DNA of 15,785 bases from Alphaproteobacteria bacterium (lineage in GTDB: Bacteria > Pseudomonadota > Gammaproteobacteria > JAGOUN01). This document shows positions 7,502-15,181 of the stretch, one piece after another; position 1 is the stretch's first letter, and the number at the start of each line of letters is the position of its first letter. The stretch spans positions 1 to 15,785 of the forward strand of contig JAGKWX010000032.1 of assembly GCA_021151585.1 (NCBI GenBank). Reading direction: 5' to 3'. Both the position numbers and the translations under genes were made by a program. The notes beneath the pieces were generated by a model. It had not been told where the DNA came from. It searched no databases and was given only the letters and a program-made list of their open reading frames with translations.

Positions 7502-8095
7502 TCAGATTAGCTCCATAAGGTAAACGATAGTAAATACAAAAATCCAAACGATATCTAAAAAATGCCAAAATAAACTCAAGCAAGTTAATTTGCGTAAACT
7601 GATACGAATTAAGCCGTGTCGCTTGATCTGGATCATCATTCCCAGCATCCAAATTAAACCTACAGTAACGTGAAAACCATGAGTTGCTACTAAAGTGAAA
7701 AAGGATGATAGAAATGCACTACGTTTCCAGCTGTTACCTTCCATCACTAGATGAGCAAATTCGTTAACTTCCATAACAACAAATGATAAACCCAGCAAGA
7801 AAGTAATAGCTAATAACCATAATACCTGTTTTTGTCGCTGCTTAAATGCTGATAGCAAGGCTAAACCATAGGTGAAACTACTAATCAACAGCAAGAAAGT
7901 TTCAACCAAAACATAAGGCAAGCTAAATAGTTCTTTTGGGCCAGGACCACCTGCTAGATTCGCATGCAATACAGCAAACGCTGCAAAAAGTGATGCGAAC
8001 AAAAGGCAATCGCTCATAATATAAATCCAGAATCCATAAACAATCGTTGATTCTGTATCGTGGTGATGCGCTGTGGCAAGAGATGTTGTCGACAT
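7502..8095 (-). CDS. cyoC: cytochrome bo3 ubiquinol oxidase subunit III
   Basis: This is the cytochrome c oxidase subunit III-like membrane component of the bo3 complex. At 197 aa (E. coli 204) it has five hydrophobic helices. The characteristic first helix reads FWIYIMSDCLLFASLFAAF. The family features AGGPGPKELF and FATHGFH-type (here VATHGFHVTVGLIWML) follow. AGGA lies 7 bases before the ATG, within the last codons of cyoB, and the gap to cyoB is one base. Subunit III has no redox cofactor and is considered structural. Confidence 0.93.
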   Translation of the reverse strand: MSTTSLATAHHHDTESTIVYGFWIYIMSDCLLFASLFAAFAVLHANLAGGPGPKELFSLPYVLVETFLLLISSFTYGLALLSAFKQRQKQVLWLLAITFLLGLSFVVMEVNEFAHLVMEGNSWKRSAFLSSFFTLVATHGFHVTVGLIWMLGMMIQIKRHGLIRISLRKLTCLSLFWHFLDIVWIFVFTIVYLMELI

Positions 8096-8096
8096 A

Positions 8097-10082
8097 TTAT
8101 CTTCCTAAAGCTCGTTCTGTTTCTTCTACTTCATCTGCTTTGACATAATAATCTAAATCATAATCAAAAGAGCGAATAAGAACCGTAATTAGAATTCCAA
8201 CAGCGCCTAGTATAATTAGCCATTGAATATCCCAAATAAATGCAAAGCCAAAAACAAATACTACTGCAGATATGACGATGGGCATCATAGTATTTTGTGG
8301 CATATGTATATCTTCATAAGATTTTTTGCTCACTTGTTCTTCAGGCTGTTTTAATTTTTCTTGCTTCTCACTCCAAAATGGATCATGACCATGTACATGC
8401 GGAATGTGCGCAAAATTATAAAACGGTGGCGGCGATGATAATGACCATTCCAAGGTTCTGCCATCCCATGGATCACCTGTAAGATCACGATACTCTGGTA
8501 AATGGCGGTTTTTAATGCTAACTATCAGCTGAGCAATTTGAAAACCTATACCACACAAAATAACTCCTGCACCAATTGCTGCAACTACTAGATACGGATG
8601 CCAACCAGTAGCAGTTTCATAGTGATATAAACGGCGTGTCATACCCATGAAACCTAAGATATACAAAGGCATAAATGCAAGGTAAAAACCAACTATCCAG
8701 CACCAAAATGCACATTTACCTAGACGTTCATTTAATTTAAACCCAAACATTTTCGGAAACCAGTAAGTAAAGCCTGCCAAGTAACCAAAAACAACACCAC
8801 CAATAATAACATTATGGAAATGTGCAATTAAAAATAAACTATTGTGCAATTGGAAATCGGCAGCCGGCACAGACATCAATACACCAGTCATGCCGCCTAT
8901 ACTGAAAGTTACTAGGAAACCTAGCGTCCAAAGCATCGGTGTTGAAAAATGAATACGACCACGATACATGGTGAATAACCAATTAAAAATTTTCACCCCT
9001 GTAGGAATGGCAATAATCATTGTAGTTATACCAAACACGGCATTAACATCTGGGCCAGCCCCCATGGTGAAAAAGTGATGTAACCATACAATAAATGACA
9101 ATATGGTGATAACGGCTATAGCCCATACCATTGTTGTATAGCCAAATATACTCTTCTTACAGAATGTTGATACAACTTCTGAAAACACGCCAAATGCTGG
9201 CAATATTAAAATATATACTTCAGGATGACCCCATGCCCATATCATATTCACATACATCATCGCATTACCACCTAAATCGGTTGTAAAGAAATGCATATCA
9301 AAATAACGGTCAAACAACAACAAGGCTAAAGTAACTGTTAAAATAGGAAAAGCAATAATAATCAATATGCTGGCAGCAAGAACCGACCAGGTAAATACTG
9401 GCATACGCATTAGTGTCATTCCAGGACAGCGCATTTTCATAATGGTAACAAAGAAGTTAATACCTGAAAATAAACTACCTAGACCTGAAATTTCTAAGCT
9501 CCATATATAATAATCGACGCCTACCGTAGGACTGTAAGCAACTTCCGACAACGGCGGATAAGCAAGCCAGCCTGTGCCGGCAAAATCACCAACTACTAAA
9601 GAGAGGTTAACTAAAACAGCACCAACAACAAATAACCAGTAGCTTAAGGAATTTAAAAATGGAAATGCTACATCGCGAGCACCGATTTGCAAGGGTACAG
9701 CTATATTAAACAAGCCAAACATAAACGGCATGGCCATAAAGAAAATCATAATAACGCCGTGAGCCGAGAAGATTTGATCAAAATGTTCTGGAGGTAAGTA
9801 ACCGTGATTTGCGCCCACAGACATGACTTGCTGAGTACGCATCATTATGGCGTCAGTAAATCCGCGAAGCAGCATTAAACCGGCTGCAAAAACGTACATT
9901 ACACCAATCTTTTTATGGTCAACGGTGGTTATATACTCTTTCCATAGCCAGGTCCATTTTTTGTAATAGAACAGGGGGAAGATACCCGCCAGGACCAGCA
10001 AAGCCATAAAAGTTGCTGCACCCATAATAATTGGGTTGTCATACGGAATTGATTCTAATGTTAATTTACCAAGTATATGCAT
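8097..10082 (-). CDS. cyoB: cytochrome bo3 ubiquinol oxidase subunit I
   Basis: This is the catalytic heme-copper subunit: it takes electrons from ubiquinol, reduces oxygen at the heme o3-CuB site and pumps protons. All key residues are present, at E. coli numbering plus two: H108 and H423 for heme b; H286, Y290 (cross-linked pair in W-G-H-P-E-V-Y), H335 and H336 for CuB; H421 for heme o3. E288 and D137 mark the proton pathways. The quinol-site residues R73, D77, H100 and Q103 are also kept. At 661 aa with about fifteen helices it matches E. coli CyoB (663 aa). The ATG follows the cyoA stop by five bases. No strong ribosome binding site is visible, which suggests translational coupling. Confidence 0.96.
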   Translation of the reverse strand: MHILGKLTLESIPYDNPIIMGAATFMALLVLAGIFPLFYYKKWTWLWKEYITTVDHKKIGVMYVFAAGLMLLRGFTDAIMMRTQQVMSVGANHGYLPPEHFDQIFSAHGVIMIFFMAMPFMFGLFNIAVPLQIGARDVAFPFLNSLSYWLFVVGAVLVNLSLVVGDFAGTGWLAYPPLSEVAYSPTVGVDYYIWSLEISGLGSLFSGINFFVTIMKMRCPGMTLMRMPVFTWSVLAASILIIIAFPILTVTLALLLFDRYFDMHFFTTDLGGNAMMYVNMIWAWGHPEVYILILPAFGVFSEVVSTFCKKSIFGYTTMVWAIAVITILSFIVWLHHFFTMGAGPDVNAVFGITTMIIAIPTGVKIFNWLFTMYRGRIHFSTPMLWTLGFLVTFSIGGMTGVLMSVPAADFQLHNSLFLIAHFHNVIIGGVVFGYLAGFTYWFPKMFGFKLNERLGKCAFWCWIVGFYLAFMPLYILGFMGMTRRLYHYETATGWHPYLVVAAIGAGVILCGIGFQIAQLIVSIKNRHLPEYRDLTGDPWDGRTLEWSLSSPPPFYNFAHIPHVHGHDPFWSEKQEKLKQPEEQVSKKSYEDIHMPQNTMMPIVISAVVFVFGFAFIWDIQWLIILGAVGILITVLIRSFDYDLDYYVKADEVEETERALGR

Positions 10083-10087
10083 ATTAA

Positions 10088-10972
10088 TTACTCGACAGAT
10101 GGAAGTGTTTCATGGGAACAAGACATAGGCATCATAAACTTCATAACCTCGTCATTAAAAATATTAGTGGCAACAGACGAAAAATACTGAACCGGAACTG
10201 CGCTGCTTGGTGCAATAAGTGAGTTAAACTTCTCCTCTGACAGACTTTCAGAAGATGAGTTTTTAACTGTTTCAACCCATGCTGCAAATTCATTTGATGA
10301 CTCCGCTTTTACTTTGAAAAGCATTTCTGCAAACCCTTGGCCACTATAATTGGCTGAATTTCCATCATATACGCCTGGCACATTAGCAATCAAGTGTAAG
10401 CGAGTTCTCATGCCTGCCATTGCATAAATTTGACCGCCTAATTGAGGCACCCAAAAAGAATTCATAGGGCCTTGGGATGTAATTTCAAAACTAATAGGGG
10501 TGTCAACTGGAATTTCTATATAATTAATTGTCGCAATTCCTTGTTCTGGATAAATGAAAACCCATTTCCAATCTAAAGCAATGGCTTGAATTGTCACAGG
10601 CTTAACTTTTGAATCTAGAGATCTATAAGGATCCAAGCTGTGAGAAGTAATCCAAGTAATTATACCTAATATAAGAATAATTATGCACGGAATACCCCAG
10701 CAAAATATTTCTAATTTGGTGCTGTGTGACCAAGTTGGGTCATATGTAGCCGCCTTGTTTGACGCTCTATATCGCCAAGCAATCACTGCCGTCATTATAA
10801 TAACTGGAACAACAATAAGTAACATTAAGATAAAAGCGATGACGATTAAGCGAGCTTGCTCAGATGCAATTGCTCCTTTGGCATCAAACATGGCCAAATG
10901 GCAACCACTCAGCAAGGGCATAGTCGCCATCACTACCAATAACAAAAACCATTGTTTAAATCGTTGGGGCAT
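10088..10972 (-). CDS. cyoA: cytochrome bo3 ubiquinol oxidase subunit II
   Basis: This is the lipoprotein subunit II of the bo3 oxidase, anchored by two helices with a periplasmic cupredoxin-like domain. A lipobox, L-L-S-G-C, ends the signal peptide at C24 (counted from the start chosen here). The soluble domain contains IALDWKWVFIYPEQGIATIN, MNSFWVPQLGGQIYAMAGM and YDGNSANYSGQGF. The CuA ligands of cytochrome c oxidases are absent, as expected for a quinol oxidase. The open frame extends up to a TTG at 10996. AAGAGG (10979-10984) lies 6 bases before the ATG at 10970-10972, so I chose that start (294 aa); ATG 10973-10975 is next best. It is the first gene of cyoABCDE. Confidence 0.93.
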   Translation of the reverse strand: MPQRFKQWFLLLVVMATMPLLSGCHLAMFDAKGAIASEQARLIVIAFILMLLIVVPVIIMTAVIAWRYRASNKAATYDPTWSHSTKLEIFCWGIPCIIILILGIITWITSHSLDPYRSLDSKVKPVTIQAIALDWKWVFIYPEQGIATINYIEIPVDTPISFEITSQGPMNSFWVPQLGGQIYAMAGMRTRLHLIANVPGVYDGNSANYSGQGFAEMLFKVKAESSNEFAAWVETVKNSSSESLSEEKFNSLIAPSSAVPVQYFSSVATNIFNDEVMKFMMPMSCSHETLPSVE

Positions 10973-10994
10973 CATATTCCTCTTAAACAAAGAC

Positions 10995-11035
10995 AAAAAG
11001 GATTGCGCGCAGCAATCTCCGATTGTCGGATTTTA
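10995..11035 (-). terminator. hairpin plus T-run in the cyoA leader
   Basis: On the minus strand, GATTGC-TGCGC-GCAATC (11017-11001, 6-bp stem) is followed by C and five T residues (10999-10995), about 20 bases before the cyoA start. Just upstream a second small palindrome reads CCGA-CAA-TCGG, and TAAAAT (11035-11030) could be a -10 box. The hairpin may end transcripts arriving from the rimK cluster upstream on the same strand. If cyo transcription starts at or above that -10 box, it lies in the cyoA leader and could attenuate. Which applies cannot be settled from sequence. Confidence 0.45.
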
Positions 11036-11270
11036 GCAAAAACCTGCGCCTGCGTCTACTTCTTGAATCAAATATTATTTGCAAACTTTCTTAATGCTTA
11101 AGGCGCGTCGATATTTTATGCTGATAATTTAGACAAAAAAACATGGCGTTCAACTTAGATAGCTTGATAAAAGAATCTATTGCCTAACAAAAATCACGTA
11201 ACCTTAGGCTGCAAGATAAAATAATGCTTAGCATACTGCGTAAACTGTGTTCGCCAGGTATCGCTACTAA
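11036..11270. other. intergenic region between rimB-like gene and cyoA
   Basis: No gene is visible. On the minus strand TTGAAC, a 16-base spacer and TAAATT (around 11155-11128) is a weak promoter candidate for cyo. A 6-bp inverted repeat, GCCTAA (11182-11187) and TTAGGC (11204-11209), has a 16-base loop and is not a good terminator. Confidence 0.25.
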
Positions 11271-11741
11271 TTAGCCAGCGTATAGCGCCTCAGCGGCCTT
11301 ACGCTTATGCCGACCCTGGACGCAGGTTAAGCTTGGATCAATAAGCATACGTTGACTCAAGGCCTCCCGCCCTAATAGCAAGCGAAAAGTTAGCGGATCA
11401 CGGTTTGACAGAGATAGCTCAATGTCCGTCACTGCTGCCCCAAGCCTTAGCTTAGTCATAATGATGTAGCGATGTTCCTTATGTCCATTTGAGCTCATAA
11501 TATAACGCTGATCAACAATAGGGGCGCAACACTCAACAATAATTTCTGTATTCGCCTGAAGTGGATGTACCTTAAAAAAAACATGGCGCTGATCTTCGGA
11601 ATGAATATCAAATGCATGTATAGCAGAAGTCTTGGCGCCTGTATCAATTTTCGCTTTGATGGCAGGAATAGCAATATCTGGCAATGCGCACCACTCGCAT
11701 CGACCAACGAGGAGAAGCTTATCCGTCAATGGGTGTTTCAC
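11271..11741 (-). CDS. RimB-like retropepsin-fold protease (DUF785 family)
   Basis: This protein belongs to the family often labelled ATP-dependent zinc protease (DUF785, RimB/SlyX-neighbour type), whose fold and active site are those of a retroviral-type aspartic protease. The key motif K-I-D-T-G-A-K-T-S-A-I-H-A is present, as are S-S-N-G-H-K-E-H-R and L-L-L-G-R-E-A-L near the C-terminus. RimB-type proteins are linked with trimming of glutamate tails added by RimK, which fits the neighbour genes. I chose GTG at 11739-11741 (156 aa) because AAGAGG lies 9 bases before it and the family N-terminus (L-L-V-G-x-x-E-W) begins soon after. Starts at 11763-11765 or 11769-11771 are possible. It overlaps the end of the upstream gene by 23 bases. 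Calling it a zinc protease is probably a misnomer. Confidence 0.82.
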   Translation of the reverse strand: MKHPLTDKLLLVGRCEWCALPDIAIPAIKAKIDTGAKTSAIHAFDIHSEDQRHVFFKVHPLQANTEIIVECCAPIVDQRYIMSSNGHKEHRYIIMTKLRLGAAVTDIELSLSNRDPLTFRLLLGREALSQRMLIDPSLTCVQGRHKRKAAEALYAG

Positions 11742-12831
11742 GTGCCGCATCCTCTTCTTTAGCATTATCACTTAGTTCTTGCAGCCACTCTGTTTTATGC
11801 ACTTCTGTCGAATCTTCGCCAAAACAAGCAATATGAAAAACGGCCGCGCCTTCATGAATCAAGGGTGAATCACTTAGGCCAATAATCATGCCTGCAATAG
11901 GCGAAATCACTTCATAATCATGAGCATCCATAGGGTGAATTAGGGTCGCAAGGATATCGCCCTTTTTAACATAATCACCAAGAGTTTTTTTAGCGAGAAA
12001 TACTCCGCCATACTGAGAACGCACCCAGTAACTTGATTTCGCAATTTTTGACGGTGATCTTTCGACAAAAGCCGCTAAAATTGATGGCAATGTTTTTAAA
12101 TGTTGCATCATGCTCATATGTGGCAACATTTTTAAATGCTGCATAACACCAATAACGCCAGCGACGCCTTTGTGAATACAATTTTCTTCAAAACGTGACG
12201 CCTCACCGGCCTCATAAAGTATGCAAGGAATTTTATGATGTTTTGCATACTCTCTTAAAGAGCCGGAACGTAACGGTGTTGGTATAATAACTGGAGCGCC
12301 AAACGCTTGCGCGAGCTCCATAGACTCTGTGTCATTCATATCGACACGTATCTGTGGATAATTAGAGCGCTGCAAGGATCCTGTATGCAAATCTATAATA
12401 TGGGTGACTTTTGAAAAAATACTTTGCGTCAGCATATAAGCAAATCGACTCGCAAGCGAACCTTTTTCCGAGCCTGGAAATGAACGATTTAAATCACGAC
12501 GATCAGGCAAGTATCTATCCTGAAACAGAAAACCGTAAATATTAACTACTGGCACGGCAATAATCGTTCCCGCCAAGGCAACGGCATTATGTTGCGAGGC
12601 TTTCATTAATCGATGAATAATTTCCACACCGTTAACTTCATCACCATGAATAGCGGCCGTGATACATAAAACAGGGCCAGGCTCAACACCATGAATGACA
12701 TGCACAGGCAAATGGACAGGGGTGAAATTGTATAATTTCGGCACCGGAAGATATACGACGGCGTGCTCGCCTGGCTGAACTACTTGATCAAAAATTTTGA
12801 GCGATTTTACTTTATCCATTTTTTTGTCCAT
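11719..12831 (-). CDS. succinylglutamate desuccinylase/aspartoacylase-type zinc hydrolase
   Basis: This is an M14-like metallo-hydrolase of the AstE/AspA family. The zinc site is visible as H62-G-D-E65 and H149 in D-L-H-T-G. D113-L-N-R-S-F-P-G and the likely catalytic E207 in L-Y-E-A-G-E follow (numbered from the start chosen). The C-terminal third, with S-Q-Y-G-G-V-F then G-D-I-L-A-T-L-I, resembles the barrel or lipoyl-like domain common in this family. The substrate is unknown: AstE itself acts on N-succinylglutamate, but these rimK-linked relatives are usually unassigned. I start at ATG 12829-12831 (370 aa), since AAGGA spans the rimK stop seven bases upstream; an earlier in-frame start at 12885 would overlap rimK. 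Residues near 240 carry a 12-residue tandem duplication. Confidence 0.85.
   Translation of the reverse strand: MDKKMDKVKSLKIFDQVVQPGEHAVVYLPVPKLYNFTPVHLPVHVIHGVEPGPVLCITAAIHGDEVNGVEIIHRLMKASQHNAVALAGTIIAVPVVNIYGFLFQDRYLPDRRDLNRSFPGSEKGSLASRFAYMLTQSIFSKVTHIIDLHTGSLQRSNYPQIRVDMNDTESMELAQAFGAPVIIPTPLRSGSLREYAKHHKIPCILYEAGEASRFEENCIHKGVAGVIGVMQHLKMLPHMSMMQHLKTLPSILAAFVERSPSKIAKSSYWVRSQYGGVFLAKKTLGDYVKKGDILATLIHPMDAHDYEVISPIAGMIIGLSDSPLIHEGAAVFHIACFGEDSTEVHKTEWLQELSDNAKEEDAARETPIDG
12086..12157. repeat. 36-bp tandem duplication in the zinc hydrolase gene
   Basis: Two imperfect 36-base units stand side by side, beginning at 12086 and 12122. Both start GGCAA and share TTTTTAAATG and TGCAT in the same places. 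In the protein this gives MQHLKMLPHMSM followed by MQHLKTLPSILA, so the copy adds exactly twelve residues and keeps the frame. It lies in the segment joining the catalytic domain and the C-terminal domain. Confidence 0.8.
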
Positions 12832-12835
12832 TTTT

Positions 12836-13741
12836 TTATCCTTGATAGCGGCTGTTGGGCGCAATTGGCTTTGCTTTCCTTTCAATATAATGAATAATCA
12901 AATCAGCAATATCAATCCCCGTAGCGCCTTCGATGCCTTCTAACCCAGGCGAAGAGTTAACTTCCAAAACAAGAGGGCCTCGATTCGAACGAAGAATGTC
13001 AACACCCGCCATCTTCAACCCCATAACCTTAGCGGCATGAATCGCAATAGAGCGCTCCTCTTCAGTAACATCGATTACTTGCGCGCAACCACCACGATGA
13101 ACATTTGCACGAAATTCGCCCGGCGCAGCTTTTCGCCTCATAGCAGCAACCACTTTATCACCAACAACAAAGCATCGAATATCCTCACCCTTCGATTCTT
13201 TAATAAATTCTTGCAAAATAATATTAGCATTTAAACCAGCCAAAGCTTGCACAACGCTTTCTGCGGCTTTAATTGTTTCTGCCATCACAACACCCACGCC
13301 TTGCGTACCCTCCAGTAATTTAATAATTAACGGTGGGCCACCAACTAATTTAATTAAATCATGAACACTTTCAGCGCTGGGCGCAAAACCAGTAATCGGC
13401 ATCTGAATGCCCTTCATTACCATTAATTGTTGCGCGCGCAATTTATCACGTGACCGCGTAATTGCCAAAGATGAATTAATCGAGTAAACGCCCATAGTTT
13501 CAAACTGCCTAACAATCGCGGTGCCATAAAAAGTACGCTTTGCGCCGATGCGCGGAATAATTGCATCCAGCGGCCCAACATCACATCCCTGGTAATGCAC
13601 AGCAGGATCATTAGCACAAATATTGACATAACATTTTTGGTAATCAATAACAGAAACATCATGCCCACGCGCAACTGCTGCCTCTTTTAGACGTTTCGTA
13701 GAATAGATCGTGTCTTTTTGCGATAAAATAGCTAACTTCAA
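12836..13741 (-). CDS. rimK: RimK-type alpha-L-glutamate ligase (ATP-grasp)
   Basis: RimK adds glutamate residues to the C-terminus of ribosomal protein S6 in E. coli, using ATP. The 301-aa protein (E. coli 300) has the N-terminal domain beginning MKLAILSQKDTIYSTKRLKE, with I-I-P-R-I-G-A near 61-67. The ATP-grasp core includes S-R-D-K100, P-L-I-I-K141, G-T-Q-G-V-G-V, E178-F-I and D-I-R. The metal-binding D248, E260 and N262 lie in V-L-E-V-N-S-S-P-G-L-E-G. The start is TTG (13739-13741), with GAGG five bases upstream; it matches the E. coli start, and no ATG nearby fits. The next gene begins four bases after its stop, so this is the first gene of a three-gene operon. No good promoter is visible; TATAAA about 20 bases upstream is weak. 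Confidence 0.92.
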   Translation of the reverse strand: MKLAILSQKDTIYSTKRLKEAAVARGHDVSVIDYQKCYVNICANDPAVHYQGCDVGPLDAIIPRIGAKRTFYGTAIVRQFETMGVYSINSSLAITRSRDKLRAQQLMVMKGIQMPITGFAPSAESVHDLIKLVGGPPLIIKLLEGTQGVGVVMAETIKAAESVVQALAGLNANIILQEFIKESKGEDIRCFVVGDKVVAAMRRKAAPGEFRANVHRGGCAQVIDVTEEERSIAIHAAKVMGLKMAGVDILRSNRGPLVLEVNSSPGLEGIEGATGIDIADLIIHYIERKAKPIAPNSRYQG

Positions 13742-14062
13742 AGGGGCCTCACTTTTTCATTTTTATACTCTACTCTAACGAAAAAATGAGAAAACAGCTA
13801 TAAAAAATTAAAGCGTACTGGCATTTAGTATTTCAAATTTTACCAGCTACTATAGCTGTGCATCCGATGGGTATATTTTCAACAAAAATTATCAACGCAC
13901 TCTCTCATCCTTTCGAATACTTTATAAAAAAGCCTATATCTATCTTCGAAGAAGTGATCCAACAAATGACGATTACTCCTAGCAAAATAAATGATTGATA
14001 ATTGCTCAAATTTGAGGTAAATTGTAATTGATCAGAAAAAATTGATTGACTTAAAAAAATTC
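13742..14062. other. intergenic region upstream of rimK and tRNA-Ser
   Basis: No recognisable gene lies here. A 43-codon frame (13867-13998, +) begins MGIFSTKIINALSHPFEYFI but lacks a ribosome binding site and any family resemblance, so I do not call it. Towards the right, TTGATC (14028-14033), 17 bases and TTAAAA (14051-14056) could be the tRNA promoter, although the distance to the mature 5' end is short. Confidence 0.3.
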
Positions 14063-14152
14063 GGAGAGATGGCTGAGTGGTTGAAAGCGCACCCCTGGAA
14101 AGGGTGTATACGTGCAAGCGTATCGAGGGTTCGAATCCCTCTTTCTCCGCCA
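14063..14152 (+). tRNA. tRNA-Ser(GGA), with encoded CCA
   Basis: A class II tRNA of 90 bases. The acceptor stem is GGAGAGA with TTTCTCC (one G-T pair), discriminator G, and CCA is encoded. The anticodon stem CACCC/GGGTG closes the loop CTGGAAA, giving anticodon GGA, which reads UCC and UCU. A long variable arm with stem ATACG/CGTAT, and the T loop TTCGAAT in GAGGG-TTCGAAT-CCCTC, confirm a serine tRNA. It appears intact, and directly to its right begins a region of decayed insertion sequences. Confidence 0.97.
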
Positions 14153-14217
14153 GTTTACAGCGCTCAAACTTTGTGGATGTCATTTTTTAAATTATCAAAC
14201 CACCCTCTGAATCCAAG

Positions 14218-14231
14218 GGGACCGTTGCAAA
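14218..14231 (-). repeat. IS6-family terminal inverted repeat
   Basis: GGGACCGTTGCAAA matches the IS6-family end as known from IS26 (GGCACTGTTGCAAA) at 12 of 14 positions. It lies 32 bases beyond the stop codon of the adjacent IS6-type transposase tail, a spacing normal for these elements. It therefore marks the element's outer end, 65 bases after the tRNA. The opposite end is not visible. Confidence 0.65.
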
Positions 14232-14262
14232 AAATAATTTAAAGTAAAAAAACCATTTTCTT

Positions 14263-14432
14263 CTACACTTTAAGAATCAACTTGTTTTGCGAAAAAATAT
14301 TCCCTTTAGGACAATATCTTAATTGTCCTTTTTGTACAGCTCGCATTATTTCAAGACCATCAATAGCCGCAGCTGCTGTTTCAAATGATTGATACGTATG
14401 CGTTCGGTGATTTACAGGCCGCATTGTCAACC
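14263..14432 (-). pseudogene. IS6-family transposase C-terminal fragment
   Basis: On the minus strand a frame ends at TAG 14263-14265 and reads MRPVNHRTHTYQSFETAAAA, IDGLEIMRAVQKGQLRY, CPKGNIFSQNKLILKV. IS6-type transposases end with a F-x-S/T-A-x-x-x-I-x-G-I/L-E-x-x-x-M/H-x-x-R/K-K-G-Q pattern, and some continue with a K-G-x-x-x-x-Q-x-x-x-I segment, as here. The catalytic domain is missing: homology stops near 14430, where the IS66-type sequence begins. The terminal inverted repeat nearby supports the family. Confidence 0.65.
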
Positions 14433-14444
14433 AGCCGATCAAAT

Positions 14445-15128
14445 TTATTTTAGTGCCACCTGCTGAAGTTCTTCTGCAGTCATGTAATCAGGTAATAATT
14501 TTCTGTAATCATCTTCTGTTTTGCAGAAGCGAATGCGATTGAAAATAAACGTGAGATAAGAGTGTTCGTTGAATCCGTTTTCTTTTGCGGTCATGAGGAT
14601 GCTGTAAAAGATGGCACCGGCTTTTGCACCGCGCGGATTTCCCGCAAATAACCAATTCTTTTTCCCCAATTTATAGGGGCGAATCGCGTTCTCGATGAGA
14701 TTATTATCGATATGAAGCTTTCCATCGTCGATATAGCGAATCAATTTGCTCCAGTGATTGAGAAGATATTGCATCGCTTGACCTAACTTGCCTTTGGGTG
14801 GCGCTGATGTGTGATGCTGAATCAGCCAAGCGTGAATTTTGTCGAGCTGCGGTTTGGCTTGTTCTTGCCTGATGTGATATTTTTCGTCTACCGTTTTATC
14901 TTTGATTTGTGACTCAATGTGATAAAGCACGCCAATCATCTCTAGCGCTTGATACGCTAATCCCTTGGGTTTGTTTTTCGCTATTTTCTGTAGCTCAGCA
15001 AACGGCCGTCGACCATGCGCCATGCAACCTAGGCGAATAACATGGGTGAGATCCTCCGTCCAATCGTAACCGGAATAACCATCTACTTGTAAATGTCCTT
15101 GAAAACCAGCAAGAAATAATTTTTTAAT
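14445..15128 (-). pseudogene. IS66-family transposase, N-terminally truncated
   Basis: The frame is open from 15128 (just after an in-frame TAA at 15129-15131) to the stop at 14445. It gives 227 residues corresponding to the C-terminal half of an IS66-type TnpC (usually about 500 aa). Before the first ATG (15021-15023) it already reads FLAGFQGHLQVDGYSGYDW, which is the family's second catalytic Asp region, then V-I-R-L-G-C-M-A-H-G-R-R. The Glu motif lies in N-N-L-I-E-N-A-I-R-P-Y-K-L-G-K-K-N-W-L-F. The N-terminal half with the first catalytic Asp, and the accessory tnpA/tnpB genes, are absent. The element cannot move by itself. A shorter reading from the ATG would give 192 aa, but this is a fragment rather than a gene. 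Confidence 0.88.
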
Positions 15129-15161
15129 TTAGGCGGAATTTGTGCGGAATGTTAGATGCAT

Positions 15162-15181
15162 TATAATTCATGTGCTATAAT
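15162..15181 (+). promoter_or_regulatory. two perfect TATAAT boxes before the repeat gene
   Basis: TATAAT occurs at 15162-15167 and again at 15176-15181, within the direct repeat spacing TATAATTCATGTGCTATAAT. The matching -35 elements are poor (TTGTGC at 15140-15145 for the first box; none good for the second). They sit between the IS66 break and the ankyrin-like frame and could start its transcription. Confidence 0.35.

Noticed and set aside
8297..8482. Plus-strand frame opposite cyoB
   Set aside because: It is antisense to a clearly conserved gene and has no independent support.
10683..11036. 117-codon plus-strand frame opposite cyoA
   Set aside because: It lies antisense to the conserved cyoA coding region and leader; composition follows the cyoA codons.
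12832..12885. Extended N-terminus of the AstE-like protein starting at 12885
   Set aside because: It would lie inside rimK and lacks a ribosome site, whereas AAGGA stands seven bases before the ATG at 12831.
13867..13998. 43-codon frame beginning MGIFSTKIIN
   Set aside because: It has no ribosome binding site, no recognisable family, and is of a length expected by chance in AT-rich DNA.
13905..14183. 92-codon minus-strand frame containing EGFEPSIRLHVYTLSRGAL
   Set aside because: It is the antisense translation of the tRNA-Ser gene, a well-known type of spurious protein.
14042..14242. 66-codon plus-strand frame containing GEMAEWLKAHPWKGCIRA
   Set aside because: It is the sense translation of tRNA-Ser plus flanks, another common artefact.
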